Assembly: GCA_029261965.1 (NCBI GenBank)
Contig: JAJDAH010000135.1
Location: 1-39,399 of the forward strand
DNA length: 39,399 bases
Direction of reading: 5' to 3'
Source: Polyangiaceae bacterium
GTDB lineage: Bacteria; Myxococcota_A; Polyangia; Polyangiales; Polyangiaceae
Numbering within the stretch: the stretch's first letter is position 1; the number at the start of each line of letters is the position of its first letter. The position numbers were made by a program, and so were the translations under genes. Below are positions 8,161-15,519 of the stretch, in pieces. Under the pieces are notes generated by a model. That model saw only the letters and a list, made by a program, of their open reading frames with translations. It did no database searches and had not been told where the DNA came from.

Positions 8161-9021
8161 ATGAGGACACTGAAAAGCCATTCGCGGGCGCTCTACATCA
8201 TGTGCGTCCTGGTTGCTTCCGCAGGCGTCGCCGCGTGCAGTGGCGGCGAGTCGACGCCGGATGGACCGAACACCGGTGCGGGGGCGGCGGCGCCGTTCGA
8301 TCCCTCGACTCTCACGTGGAGCAAGGAGATCGGCGAAACCGGGGGCATCGTCGAGGGCCCGCGTGGCACCCGTGCCGAGATCCCGCCGGGTGCACTGCGT
8401 GAACCGGTGACGATTTCGATCTCCGTCGTCGAAACCGGCTTCTCGGCGCTTCCTGCCACCGCGCAAGGCGACGTGTTTGCGTTTGAACCGCACGGGCTCT
8501 CGTTCGACCTCCCCGTGACACTGACCCTTCCCCACTCAGGTCAGCCCGAGGAACTCGCCGTCTACACGTCGGATCCCGAAGCGGATTGGTCCGTATTGCG
8601 TGGCGCCGTCGACTACGGGGCGCAGGCTGTCACGGTACAGGTCGAGCATTTCTCGTTCTTCTTCAACGGTCGCGAGGTCTGCGGTCTGGCATACCAGGAC
8701 TGCTGCGCCGGGGACTTGTGCGCTGGGAACCAACTGCGGTGCGTGGACCAGGTCTGCGCGCCGGAAGCGGGTGCCGGTAGTGCGCCGTCGTGCGGCGGCG
8801 CCCGGCAGCGTTGCTGCGCCGGCGGCGACCCGTGCGGCGGAGAGGCACTCGTCTGCTCGGCGGGGTTCTGTATGGAGTGCGGTTTCGAATTCGAGCGTTG
8901 CTGCACGGGGACGTCGGAGTGCCACCAGCCGGGGTTGCGATGCAACATCACGAACGACCCGCCCCCGGCGTTCAGCTCGTGCCAAAAACAGGGCGGAGGG
9001 CCGATGGGTGGCAGTGGTTGA
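8161..9021 (+). CDS. Lipoprotein with ZU5-like domain and Cys-rich repeats
   Basis: A 286-residue protein. The signal (MRTLKSHSRALYIMCVLVASAG) ends in a lipobox, VAAC. Residues about 60-165 match the bacterial ZU5 pattern: a G-G-x-V segment, then AEIPPGAL followed by V-T-I-S-I, F-x-P-H-G-L-x-F and a closing strand before HFS. ZU5 domains in animal ankyrins, UNC5 and PIDD1 mediate binding or autoproteolysis. An HFS triplet, the autocleavage motif of ZU5-UPA proteins such as PIDD1, occurs near residue 162 (EHFSFFF), but whether it cleaves here is unknown. Residues 174-275 contain three C-x-x-x-x-x-x-C-C units, each with a following G-L/A-x-C. Surface exposure is inferred. Confidence 0.7.
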   Translation: MRTLKSHSRALYIMCVLVASAGVAACSGGESTPDGPNTGAGAAAPFDPSTLTWSKEIGETGGIVEGPRGTRAEIPPGALREPVTISISVVETGFSALPATAQGDVFAFEPHGLSFDLPVTLTLPHSGQPEELAVYTSDPEADWSVLRGAVDYGAQAVTVQVEHFSFFFNGREVCGLAYQDCCAGDLCAGNQLRCVDQVCAPEAGAGSAPSCGGARQRCCAGGDPCGGEALVCSAGFCMECGFEFERCCTGTSECHQPGLRCNITNDPPPAFSSCQKQGGGPMGGSG

Positions 9022-9276
9022 GGCGCACTAGGCGCTCTCGGCCGGCACGGGCCTCCACCGGGGCGCGTAGGTCGCATGAACACCCCTTCCCCTCCAGCGT
9101 GACGCCAGACACATCCTCAGTGTAGCGGACATGGCGGTGCGTTGCCGGCTTGTTGCGGCTCGAGCTCGAGCGTGGCGAGATGCTGAGCGAAGAATCGACC
9201 GGGGAGGCGGACGCCACCCTCCCCGCCGAGCGCCCGCTCGCGGCCCGCTCCGCCGGAGGAGCCACCCCAGTCACAA

Positions 9277-9536
9277 CGGATCCGACGTCCGGGTGGTGGT
9301 CGGAAGCGGCTCGAAGAGAAGGACGAGAGCTTGCTCCAGGACCTCGACTCGCTCCTCGATTCGGCAACTCGTGGCGATCCCGAATCTCTTCTGAGGTGGA
9401 CGACAAAGAGCGTCCGGAAGCTGGCCGAGCAGCTGCGCGAGATGGGTCATGCTTTCGGTCGTCAGAAGGTCAGCGACCTGCTTCACGAGCTCGGTACAGC
9501 CTGCAATCGCTGCGCAAGACACGCGAAGGCGCCTAA
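9277..9536 (+). pseudogene. ISAzo13-family transposase remnant
   Basis: In the frame of 9277 the sequence reads RIRRPGGGRKRLEEKD, then a helix and TRGDPESLLRWTTKSVRKLA, a Q-L-x-x-x-G-H turn and VSDLLHELG. These are landmarks of the central region of ISAzo13-type transposases. After a single-base shift near 9495 it continues as YSLQSLRKTREGA and hits TAA at 9534-9536. The N-terminal helix-turn-helix part and the whole DDE catalytic part are missing. It is therefore an internal fragment with a frameshift. Confidence 0.75.
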
Positions 9537-9770
9537 TACATCCTCCGGCCTCCCATCGCTCAGGACCGCCTCACTCGGCGCGCGGACGGCACACTCGAGC
9601 TCACCTTCAAGAGCATCTGGAAGGACGGCACGCGCGCCCTCGTCCTCGAGCCGCACGATCTCTTGGTCCGCTTGGTCGCCGCCGTGCCCCCGCCCCGGTT
9701 TCATCTGATGAGATACTTCGGAGTCCTCAGCTCTCACTCCTCGCTACGCGCCGACGTCGTCCCCGAGGTT
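9537..9770 (+). pseudogene. IS91-type (Y2) transposase C-terminal remnant
   Basis: Directly after the ISAzo13 fragment, the frame beginning TAC at 9537 reads YILRPPIAQDRL, then a short loop, K-D-G-T-R-A-L-V-L-E-P-H-D-L-L and VPPPRFHLMRYFGVLSSHS up to DVVPE. The R-P-P-x-A-x-x-R-L element and the P-P-P-R-x-H-x-x-R-Y-x-G-V signature are characteristic of the C-terminal half of IS91/ISCR-type transposases. The catalytic N-terminal half is absent. The two IS fragments abut with no spacer, so one rearrangement probably joined them. Confidence 0.75.
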
Positions 9771-10060
9771 CGGTGGAGCCTTCTCCAGCTTCGATTGCCC
9801 TTCGCGCTGAAACGGTTCCCCGACTGCCTCGCCCACGATCTCCGCCGCGCGAACGTAGAGCGTCGTCGTCGCCATGAATCGCTTACGCGGACGCGTCGGC
9901 CGGGAACACGAACGGCGACGGCCCCGTGCGGTGTCGCAAGAAACTCGGTGGGCCGCTCGAGCTCTCCTACCGGGACGCGGCATGATTTCCTGGCGATCCG
10001 GTCTCGGCACAGAACGGTGTTTTCGCCGGGAATGCCCAAGAAGCCCGGGCCGGTGGTGCG
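9771..10060. other. Gene-poor stretch between IS relics and the kinase gene
   Basis: Short open frames exist on both strands but none has a recognisable family, signal or start. It probably is decayed DNA that accompanied the adjacent IS fragments. Confidence 0.4.
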
Positions 10061-12031
10061 TCAGCTCAACGCACCGGGGGGCACGGTCACACTTCCGGTG
10101 GTCGCCTCCTCGGGCATGAGGTGGCGCATGTTGTAGGCATGCAGGAAGAGTCGCCGCTCCGCCTCGGTCAGCGAGGTGACCGCTCGGCCGACCAAGAACG
10201 CCGGAACGACGAGTGTTTGCGCGCTCGTGAGAATCAGAAACGTCAGCGCTGGCGCTTCGGCGAGATTGGTGACCCCGGGGAGGACCACCATGGCGCCGCT
10301 CTCGAAAGCGTACGAAACGGGGATCACGCCGAATATTTGCAGGAGCGCCGGTACGACGACCACGAGGGTTCCGGCGGCGACTCCGACGATCTGCAGGAAC
10401 CGATCGGCGCGCATTTGCACGATGAATACGAGGACCGTAGCCGTGGCGAAGGCTGGCGTGAACACGAGCGGACCAAACAAGGAGCCCGCGAGAAGCACGA
10501 GCACGAAGGCCACCAACGCAGCGCCGAGCTGCACCGGCCGGCTGAACCGCGTGTTGCCGAAACCCGTCCATGCGGTGTAGCCACCCGCAGCAGCAATCAA
10601 CAGGGCGAACGCGACGGCGGCGAAGGGGCTTCTGAGACCAGCCCACAACAGGTACGGAAACACGACCAAGCAGCTGACGTAGGCGCCGGCAGCCAAGCGC
10701 GAGTTTGCTCTTCTGCGCTGCACGAGGGCTTCCCGAAGCTCCTCTTCAGCTTCGGGCGGAACCTCGTTCAACGTCTCCCCGAGGACCTTCATCATGGTCT
10801 GCACGGCGAGCTCGTTGTTCGGGTTCAACGCCAAAGCCGACTGCAGCTCCTTGATCGCTCGGGCGCGAGCCATGTCGCCACCCGGCGCCGAGATGAAGTC
10901 GATCACCTCTTCGGCGTTTTTGGTGTGTTGATCGGACAGCTCTCGGCGGCGAGCCATATCGCGGTCGCCGTCGAGGAACCGCTCGATCGCTTCGTGCAGG
11001 TCTCTTGCGCTGGCGTACCGCTGCGCCTTGTCGAGTGCGGTGGCGCGGACGCAGATTTCTTCGAGCTCGATGGGAACCGCCCGCTCGGCACATCTGACCG
11101 ACGGCCGAGCGTCCACTCCGCGAAGTGTCGAGGTCAGCATGCTTTGAACGCTGTCGCGCGGGTGAAGGGGCTCGAGCGTCAAGAGCTCGAACAAGATCGC
11201 CCCGAGCGAGTACACGTCGCTTTGACCGTCCGTCTCCTCGAGATTGCCGCGAGCCTGCTCCGGCGCCATGTACCCCGGTGTTCCCATGATCGACCCGTCG
11301 AGCGTTTGCGAGCTCGCCGAGTCCGCGGGCAGGTCCATGTCGATGCTCGCGGCCGGGTCGTCGGCACCACGCACCTTGGCCACCCCCCAATCGAGCACGT
11401 TCACCTCTCCGAACTCGCCGAGCATGATGTTCGCGGGCTTGAGGTCGCGGTGCACGACCCCCTTCTTGTGCGCAAAGGCGACAGCCAAACAAGCTTGGCT
11501 GAAGGCAGTGAGGAGCCGCCGCTGGGAGTAGTCTCGGCGGAGCTCGTTGCTCTCGTCCCTGGATATCTCGACGACTCGTTCGAGAGTCAGCCCGGCGACG
11601 CGCTTCATCGTGAAGTACTGAGAGCCGTCGGGCGCGAGACCGAGGTCGTGCACGGGAACGACGCTCGGGTGTTCGAGCTGCCCTTGAATACGCGCCTCTC
11701 GAATGAACCGCGCGCCCATGTCCGAACGGGATCCGACTCCCGGGAGAACAACCTTGAGCGCCACCTCGCGGCCGATCACGTGATCTTTGCAGAGCCGAAC
11801 CTCACCCATGCCACCCTCGCCCAGCACGCCGCGGAGCTCGTAGCGAGCGTCGAAGTCGGCTTGGTGCAGAGACGCGGGAGCGGGATCGACGAACCCTTGC
11901 GAATTGGGCGCCTGGGCGAACGTGTCTAGAGCACCGACGTCCACCGTCGGGGCCGAGGCGTGGGTCGGCACTTTGGTGGGCGCGACGGGCGAAGCGCCTG
12001 GCGGCGTGTCACCGGACTTGATGGTGGACAT
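10061..12031 (-). CDS. Hanks-type serine/threonine protein kinase with C-terminal membrane segments
   Basis: A 656-residue protein. After a ~60-residue Pro/Ala-rich N-terminus comes a complete kinase domain (about 64-355). Visible motifs are the Gly loop GEGGMGEV (71-78), Lys93 in ALK, Glu112, the catalytic loop HRDLKPANIM with Asp196 and Asn201, DWG at 214-216 in place of DFG, GTPGYMAPE and DVYSLG. A short helical stretch with TPR-like character (about 395-430) links to five or six hydrophobic segments (about 440-620). This suggests a membrane-bound receptor-like kinase with a cytoplasmic catalytic head. The DWG variant occurs in other bacterial kinases and need not impair Mg binding. It starts 18 bp after the TetR gene on the same strand and is likely co-transcribed with it. 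Confidence 0.9.
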   Translation of the reverse strand: MSTIKSGDTPPGASPVAPTKVPTHASAPTVDVGALDTFAQAPNSQGFVDPAPASLHQADFDARYELRGVLGEGGMGEVRLCKDHVIGREVALKVVLPGVGSRSDMGARFIREARIQGQLEHPSVVPVHDLGLAPDGSQYFTMKRVAGLTLERVVEISRDESNELRRDYSQRRLLTAFSQACLAVAFAHKKGVVHRDLKPANIMLGEFGEVNVLDWGVAKVRGADDPAASIDMDLPADSASSQTLDGSIMGTPGYMAPEQARGNLEETDGQSDVYSLGAILFELLTLEPLHPRDSVQSMLTSTLRGVDARPSVRCAERAVPIELEEICVRATALDKAQRYASARDLHEAIERFLDGDRDMARRRELSDQHTKNAEEVIDFISAPGGDMARARAIKELQSALALNPNNELAVQTMMKVLGETLNEVPPEAEEELREALVQRRRANSRLAAGAYVSCLVVFPYLLWAGLRSPFAAVAFALLIAAAGGYTAWTGFGNTRFSRPVQLGAALVAFVLVLLAGSLFGPLVFTPAFATATVLVFIVQMRADRFLQIVGVAAGTLVVVVPALLQIFGVIPVSYAFESGAMVVLPGVTNLAEAPALTFLILTSAQTLVVPAFLVGRAVTSLTEAERRLFLHAYNMRHLMPEEATTGSVTVPPGALS

Positions 12032-12049
12032 GTGTATCCCTCCTGGTGA

Positions 12050-12730
12050 TCACGACTTGTCGCCGACTTCGTCGACATCCGCACCGAACGTACCGAGGAC
12101 CATGCGGACCGCGACGGGCACCGCCTCCTCGATGTGGGTCGTATCTCCTCGCACCACGTAGCGCATGCCAATGGCTTCGATGGCGTGAACCAAGCCGTAG
12201 CAGGTGAGCTCGTCCGGCTCGCGTCGAATCACCCCTGCGCTGTGTGCGCGCGACAAACCCTCCATGAGAAGGCCCGCGAGCTCGGACACTCCGACTTCGC
12301 GGCGAAGCACGAGCTCGCGACCGGCCGCATACACCTCTCGGTTGATGGCCTTTGCCACCGCCGGATTTGCGCCGATGCGCTGGTAGTGAGCGCGCACGGC
12401 GCCCTCGAGTCGAGCCGCAGGATCGCTTTGCCGGTCGAGCTCCTTTTGCTGAAGGCGCCGCGTACCTTCGACGGCGCTTTCGTACACGGCAGCGAACAGG
12501 GCCTCGAGGTCGCGGAAGTGCTCGTAAAACGTCGCGCGGCTCAGTCCCGAGCATTCGAGCACGGCTGCGACCGACGCTTTGGCGTAGCCCACGTCCGCGA
12601 AGACATCGGTCGCCGCCGCCAGCAGCCGCTGCCGCTGCTCTCCCTTGCGATCGACGGTGCTCTTCGATCGGTCGTATTTGCCGCGAGGTAGCCGTTTTCG
12701 GCTCGTCCGCGCCCGTAGGGTGACATTCAT
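12050..12730 (-). CDS. TetR/AcrR-family transcriptional regulator
   Basis: A 226-residue protein with a ~30-residue basic N-terminal extension. The TetR DNA-binding domain follows at about 30-80: an R-Q-R-L-L-A-A-A-T-D-V-F-A-D-x-G-Y helix, then ASVAAVLECSGLSRATFYEHF, the classic recognition-helix ending. The C-terminal half is the variable ligand/dimer domain. It lies at the head of a two-gene minus-strand unit with the kinase and is divergent from the acylase operon. A 15-nt palindrome covers its start codon and another lies in the shared promoter region, so it probably controls itself and the acylase operon. Ligand unknown; an acylated substrate or product of the acylase is a reasonable guess. 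Confidence 0.9.
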   Translation of the reverse strand: MNVTLRARTSRKRLPRGKYDRSKSTVDRKGEQRQRLLAAATDVFADVGYAKASVAAVLECSGLSRATFYEHFRDLEALFAAVYESAVEGTRRLQQKELDRQSDPAARLEGAVRAHYQRIGANPAVAKAINREVYAAGRELVLRREVGVSELAGLLMEGLSRAHSAGVIRREPDELTCYGLVHAIEAIGMRYVVRGDTTHIEEAVPVAVRMVLGTFGADVDEVGDKS

Positions 12731-12742
12731 ACGATTCGTATG
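12728..12742. promoter_or_regulatory. Palindrome overlapping the TetR start codon
   Basis: CATACGA and TCGTATG are exact reverse complements separated by one base. The element includes the ATG of the TetR gene. Its size fits a TetR operator half-site pair, which would allow repression of the regulator gene itself. Confidence 0.5.
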
Positions 12743-12777
12743 TATCAGAAATACGGCTCATGTCACGGAATACATCT

Positions 12778-12807
12778 AATATATGCTTGCATCATGATGC
12801 CAGACAA
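12778..12807 (-). promoter_or_regulatory. Promoter candidate for the TetR-kinase unit
   Basis: Read on the minus strand, TTGTCT (12807-12802) and TATATT (12783-12778) are separated by 18 nt. The transcript would start near 12771, leaving a leader of about 40 nt that includes the palindrome at 12728-12742. This AT-rich block stands out from the GC-rich surroundings. Confidence 0.45.
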
Positions 12808-12816
12808 TTTTATATA
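12787..12816 (+). promoter_or_regulatory. Promoter candidate for the acylase operon
   Basis: TTGCAT (12787-12792) and TATATA (12811-12816) are separated by 18 nt (17 if TTATAT is taken). The expected transcription start is within a base or two of the ATG at 12824, so the mRNA would be leaderless. No Shine-Dalgarno sequence precedes that ATG, which agrees with this. Confidence 0.5.
12789..12800. promoter_or_regulatory. Perfect 12-nt palindrome between overlapping divergent promoters
   Basis: GCATCATGATGC is fully self-complementary. It overlaps the -35 box of the plus-strand promoter candidate and lies in the spacer of the minus-strand one, the position expected for a shared operator. The nearby TetR protein is the obvious candidate to bind it. 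Confidence 0.5.
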
Positions 12817-12823
12817 GACTGGT

Positions 12824-15469
12824 ATGTCTGTTTCCGTCCATGGCTTCGCGTCGATGCTCCTCCTCTCCGCGTGGGCCCTCCTGGGGTGCTCGGACTCTTC
12901 GGAGCGCGTCGACCCCGGGCCCGAACCCGGTGAATCAGTCGAGATCCTGCGCGACAAGAACGGCGTCGCGCACATCTACGCCGCCAACGACGAGGACCTC
13001 TTCTACGGCTACGGCTATCAGCTTGCCGAAGACCGCTTGTATCAGCTCGACTACTTTCGCCGGCGCGCCTATGGCCGCGGCGCCGAGGCTCTCGGTGGAG
13101 AGTTTCCGGGCGTTCAGAGCGTGACGATTCTCGGTGACGATCGTTTGGTTCGAATGTTCGACACCGAGCGCTGGGGCAATGCGGATTGGCGCATGGCCCA
13201 AGAGCACAACCCCGAGCGCTACGCGCTGATTCGAGCTTGGGTCGACGGCATCAATCAGAGGATCCGAGAGGTGCAGGCTGGCGAAGCCCCGTTGCCCCCC
13301 GAGTTCACCCGGCTCGACTTGTCACCAGAGCCCTGGGAGTACGTTGACCCGTTCGTGACGATGAAGATGGCGCATCTCGTGATGGACCAAACCATCCTCT
13401 ACAAGATCTTGATGACCATCGTCGGAGACTTCGCCCCAGACGCATTGAACAAGGTCGACATTCTCAAGCCGGCCCGACCCGTCTACGCCGCCGAGGATCG
13501 GTCTCGAGCCGAGAAGTCGGCGTCGCGTGCGGCACCCTTCGGTCCAAGGCAGCGGCGCGTCTCCCCGTCCCGCGCCGAGCAGCTCGTAGAGCTCATCGCG
13601 CGGGTCTTCGGCAACCACATGCCCTACGGGAGCAACAACTGGGCGGTCTCGGGCGAGCACACCGATACGGGTCGCCCGCTGATCGCGGGAGATCCCCACC
13701 TCGGTGCGATCCAGTCCGGATACCCCTACGCGGTGCATCTGAACAGCGCGGACGCCGGCGGAACCTTCAACGCGGCGGGCTACGCGTTCGTCGCCGGGCC
13801 TGGCCTGCTTTCGGGTCGGAACGAGAACCTCGTCTGGGCCCCGACATCGAGCTTCGGCGATCCGATGGACTTCTGGTCGGTCAAGTCGCTCGAGGGCGGC
13901 AAGGCCGTCGAGATCGCGGGAAAGCGAGTCGAGGTGGTCGAGCGCCGAGAGGTGTTCGAGGTCGAGGATGGGGAGACTTTCGTCGACGTGATGCGGGACG
14001 TGCCCGGCTACGGCGTGCTCTTCGATCCGGATCGGGCGGGGGTGCCCCTCGCGGCCTCCGTGCTCGCGGGCGAGCAGCGCGAAGTGCTCATCGGCTACGT
14101 CGACATGCGGGCGCGTCCGTCACGCTGGTTTCTCGAGACCAACCGCGCTCGAAACCTCGACGAGTTCGACGACGCCGTCGACCGAATGGAAGAGATGAGC
14201 TTCAACATGGTCGCCGCGAGCGCCGAGGGCATCACCTACCGAGTGGGGCAGGAGGTCCCGACGCGAAACATCGACAAGGGGATCCAACCTTGGCGCATTC
14301 TCGATGGAGACGACCCCGATGCCTGGTGGACAGGCCTCGGTGGCGATCCCGAGACGGGATTCGAGATCGAGCAACTCGGGCCCGATCGGCTTCCCCACAG
14401 TCGGGGCGAGCGGGGCGGTTTGATCGTCACCGCGAACAACGACCCCTTCGGCTTCACCGCCGACGGCAACCCCGGCAACGACGAGTGGTACTACGGCGCG
14501 TTCTTTCTGCCTGGCTGGCGAGCTGCTCGCGTCACCAGCGAGCTCGAGCGACTCAGCGCGCGCGGCGACATGTCCGTCGATGACATGAAGGCGCTCCAGG
14601 TCGACGTGCACAGCAACCTGTTCGAGCACCTTCAACCGGTGCTCTTGGATGCCTTCGATGCGTTCGACGCGAAGAATCCGGATCTCGTCGACTTCTGGGA
14701 CGGTTCCGACGCCGCCGACCTCCAGGTATTGGTCGACCTGCTCCGCGGATGGAACGGCCAGGCCCGCCGTGAGGAGACGGCGCCGGTACCGTTTTTCGTG
14801 CTCGCGCATACCATGAGCCGCAATGCGCTCGAGGACGACATCGGCGTGCTCTACGGACAGATCATCGACCGAGCGCCGATGTACATGTTCAAGATCATGA
14901 CACTGCTGCTGACCGACGGTTACGACAACGGACACCTGGCCTTGCAGAAGAACGGAACCGAGTGCGTCACTGCGGATCCGAGCACCTGCGACCTGTACAC
15001 GAAGAACGAGTTCGTGATGACGTGCCTGCGCCAGACTGCGGACTGGCTACGCTCGGTCTACGGGACCGTGGATTCGGCAGGCTACGTCTACGGCGACTGG
15101 CACCGCGCCAACATGGAGGGCGGCTACGGCGCCGGAGGCATCGTCTTGCCGCAGATTCCCGCGGACGGAGACGAGAGCACGGTGAGCGTGGCGAGCTTCA
15201 CCAAATTCACCGACGACCGCGAAGCGGGCTGGACGTACGACTGGATGCCCATCGTGCGGTCAGTGGGCACCTTCGACGAAGCCGGAAGGCCCCAAATGGA
15301 CTTCACGTTGCCCTGGGGCAACGTGGCCGACGAAGCGAGCCCGTACTTCGACAACCTCCGGCAGAACTGGACCGAGGGTGGATACGCTCGCATGTACTTC
15401 GACCGCGCGGATGTCGAAGCCCACGCGGACGCCACGCGCCAGATCACGATTTCGCGTCCAACCCGCTAG
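12824..15469 (+). CDS. Lipid-anchored penicillin acylase-family Ntn hydrolase (acyl-homoserine lactone/penicillin amidase type)
   Basis: An 881-residue protein. The start gives a short lipoprotein signal with lipobox LLGC (Cys22). The alpha chain region has the usual opening (ILRDKNGVAHIYA, then GYGYQLAEDRLYQLD). The linker ends before GSNNWAVSG, where Ser270 becomes the N-terminal nucleophile of the beta chain after self-cleavage. The oxyanion-hole Asn is expected in TANNDPFG near 538. A D-P-H-L element (about 290) that is also conserved follows the nucleophile. Such enzymes hydrolyse amide bonds of acyl side chains (beta-lactams, N-acyl-homoserine lactones, lipopeptides) outside the cytoplasm. 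The substrate cannot be read from the sequence. It is first in a plus-strand operon with DUF1592, DUF1552 and a lipoprotein. Confidence 0.9.
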   Translation: MSVSVHGFASMLLLSAWALLGCSDSSERVDPGPEPGESVEILRDKNGVAHIYAANDEDLFYGYGYQLAEDRLYQLDYFRRRAYGRGAEALGGEFPGVQSVTILGDDRLVRMFDTERWGNADWRMAQEHNPERYALIRAWVDGINQRIREVQAGEAPLPPEFTRLDLSPEPWEYVDPFVTMKMAHLVMDQTILYKILMTIVGDFAPDALNKVDILKPARPVYAAEDRSRAEKSASRAAPFGPRQRRVSPSRAEQLVELIARVFGNHMPYGSNNWAVSGEHTDTGRPLIAGDPHLGAIQSGYPYAVHLNSADAGGTFNAAGYAFVAGPGLLSGRNENLVWAPTSSFGDPMDFWSVKSLEGGKAVEIAGKRVEVVERREVFEVEDGETFVDVMRDVPGYGVLFDPDRAGVPLAASVLAGEQREVLIGYVDMRARPSRWFLETNRARNLDEFDDAVDRMEEMSFNMVAASAEGITYRVGQEVPTRNIDKGIQPWRILDGDDPDAWWTGLGGDPETGFEIEQLGPDRLPHSRGERGGLIVTANNDPFGFTADGNPGNDEWYYGAFFLPGWRAARVTSELERLSARGDMSVDDMKALQVDVHSNLFEHLQPVLLDAFDAFDAKNPDLVDFWDGSDAADLQVLVDLLRGWNGQARREETAPVPFFVLAHTMSRNALEDDIGVLYGQIIDRAPMYMFKIMTLLLTDGYDNGHLALQKNGTECVTADPSTCDLYTKNEFVMTCLRQTADWLRSVYGTVDSAGYVYGDWHRANMEGGYGAGGIVLPQIPADGDESTVSVASFTKFTDDREAGWTYDWMPIVRSVGTFDEAGRPQMDFTLPWGNVADEASPYFDNLRQNWTEGGYARMYFDRADVEAHADATRQITISRPTR

Positions 15470-15519
15470 GTGTCGGGCACGGCGCTTCAGCGAGCGAGCG
15501 AACCCGCGGAGAAACGACG

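Noticed and set aside
10121-11929. A 602-codon open frame on the plus strand
   Set aside because: It is antisense to the Ser/Thr kinase, whose motifs are complete. GC-rich codon bias keeps the opposite frame open. Its translation has no recognisable domain.
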